Below, in pieces: positions 30,026 to 30,067 of a DNA stretch of 30,067 nucleotides. Position 1 is the stretch's first letter; every line of letters begins with the position of its first letter. The translations under genes and the position numbers were made by a program. The stretch lies in assembly GCA_965232975.1 (NCBI GenBank), contig CBDDRG010000311.1, positions 1-30,067 of the forward strand, given 5' to 3'. Under the pieces are notes generated by a model. The model was not told the DNA's origin, ran no database searches, and saw nothing but the letters and a program-made list of their open reading frames with translations. This DNA is from CBDDRG01 sp965232975. GTDB taxonomy: Bacteria > Pseudomonadota > Gammaproteobacteria > Pseudomonadales > Porticoccaceae.

Positions 30026-30067
30026 AGGCCGCCGTGTACACCTTGCAAAACACTCTCTACGTGATGA
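29765..30067. repeat. Right arm of terminal inverted repeat
   Basis: Inverted partner of 1-303: five mismatches in 303 bp, and the outer 141 bp (29927-30067) exact. It covers the cas4 3' half, the 8-bp gap and the cas1 start. Confidence 0.95.
30034..30067 (+). CDS. cas1: Cas1 (type I-C), N-terminal 11 codons only
   Basis: A GTG start at 30034 with AGAGG upstream, reading M-Y-T-L-Q-N-T-L-Y-V-M off the window edge. It is identical base for base to the left cas1 start. Context and order are as in the left locus. The remainder, cas2 and the repeat array are outside the window. Confidence 0.8.
   Translation, partial: MYTLQNTLYVM

Overview
This is a GC-rich bacterial segment, most likely from a beta- or gammaproteobacterium. 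The evidence is the codon bias, the two-gene RecB-family repair module, the dRS3-like and GTCGGGTT-type palindromic repeats common in those classes, and the family make-up of the genes. No rRNA, tRNA or single-copy marker is present to narrow this.

Layout. Both ends carry a complete type I-C CRISPR effector operon, and both operons are transcribed outward. The left operon (minus strand, 7422 to 1) runs cas3-cas5c-cas8c-cas7c-hicB remnant-[inverted RelE-type toxin-antitoxin]-cas4-cas1(start). The right operon (plus strand, 23029 to 30067) runs cas3-cas5c-cas8c-cas7c-hicB-hicA-cas4-cas1(start). The two effector sets are clearly divergent. The last ~300 bp of each arm (cas4 3' half and cas1 start) are nearly identical, however, so the window is bounded by an inverted repeat whose outermost 141 bp match perfectly. 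No CRISPR array and no cas2 lie inside the window; they should lie just outside each end.

Between the operons there are four blocks. (1) 7.5-11.3 kb is a rearranged accessory zone. It has a WYL-domain regulator next to the left cas3, a second truncated WYL copy, two vestiges of a type I-E cas6e 3' end, two intact toxin-antitoxin modules (ribbon-helix-helix-like/RelE and AbrB/VapC), and an ~800-bp direct duplication carrying dRS3-like repeats. (2) 11.3-15.3 kb holds metabolic genes: a type B carboxylesterase, an SMP-30/gluconolactonase-like protein, a two-helix membrane protein, and a periplasmic cupredoxin followed by an FTR1 iron permease cut off after its first helix. (3) 15.7-22.0 kb holds a very GC-rich overlapping pair, a PD-(D/E)XK nuclease (AddB-like) and a UvrD-type helicase-nuclease (AddA-like). 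(4) 22.0-22.9 kb is debris: a C-terminal gene fragment, a Phd remnant and a frameshifted VapC.

How the parts may work together. Both cas3 promoters carry a palindrome with the same consensus (GGTTTGTTCA, 5 nt, TGAACAAACC). The WYL gene ends 14 bp from one of them, which suggests one regulator controls both interference operons. The right operon contains an in-line HicBA module between cas7 and cas4. At the same position the left operon has lost hicA and gained a RelE-type module on the opposite strand. The most interesting points are the paired I-C loci joined to a common cas4/cas1 sequence through an inverted repeat, which would allow inversion or gene conversion; the shared operator; and the toxin-antitoxin modules embedded in the cas operons.
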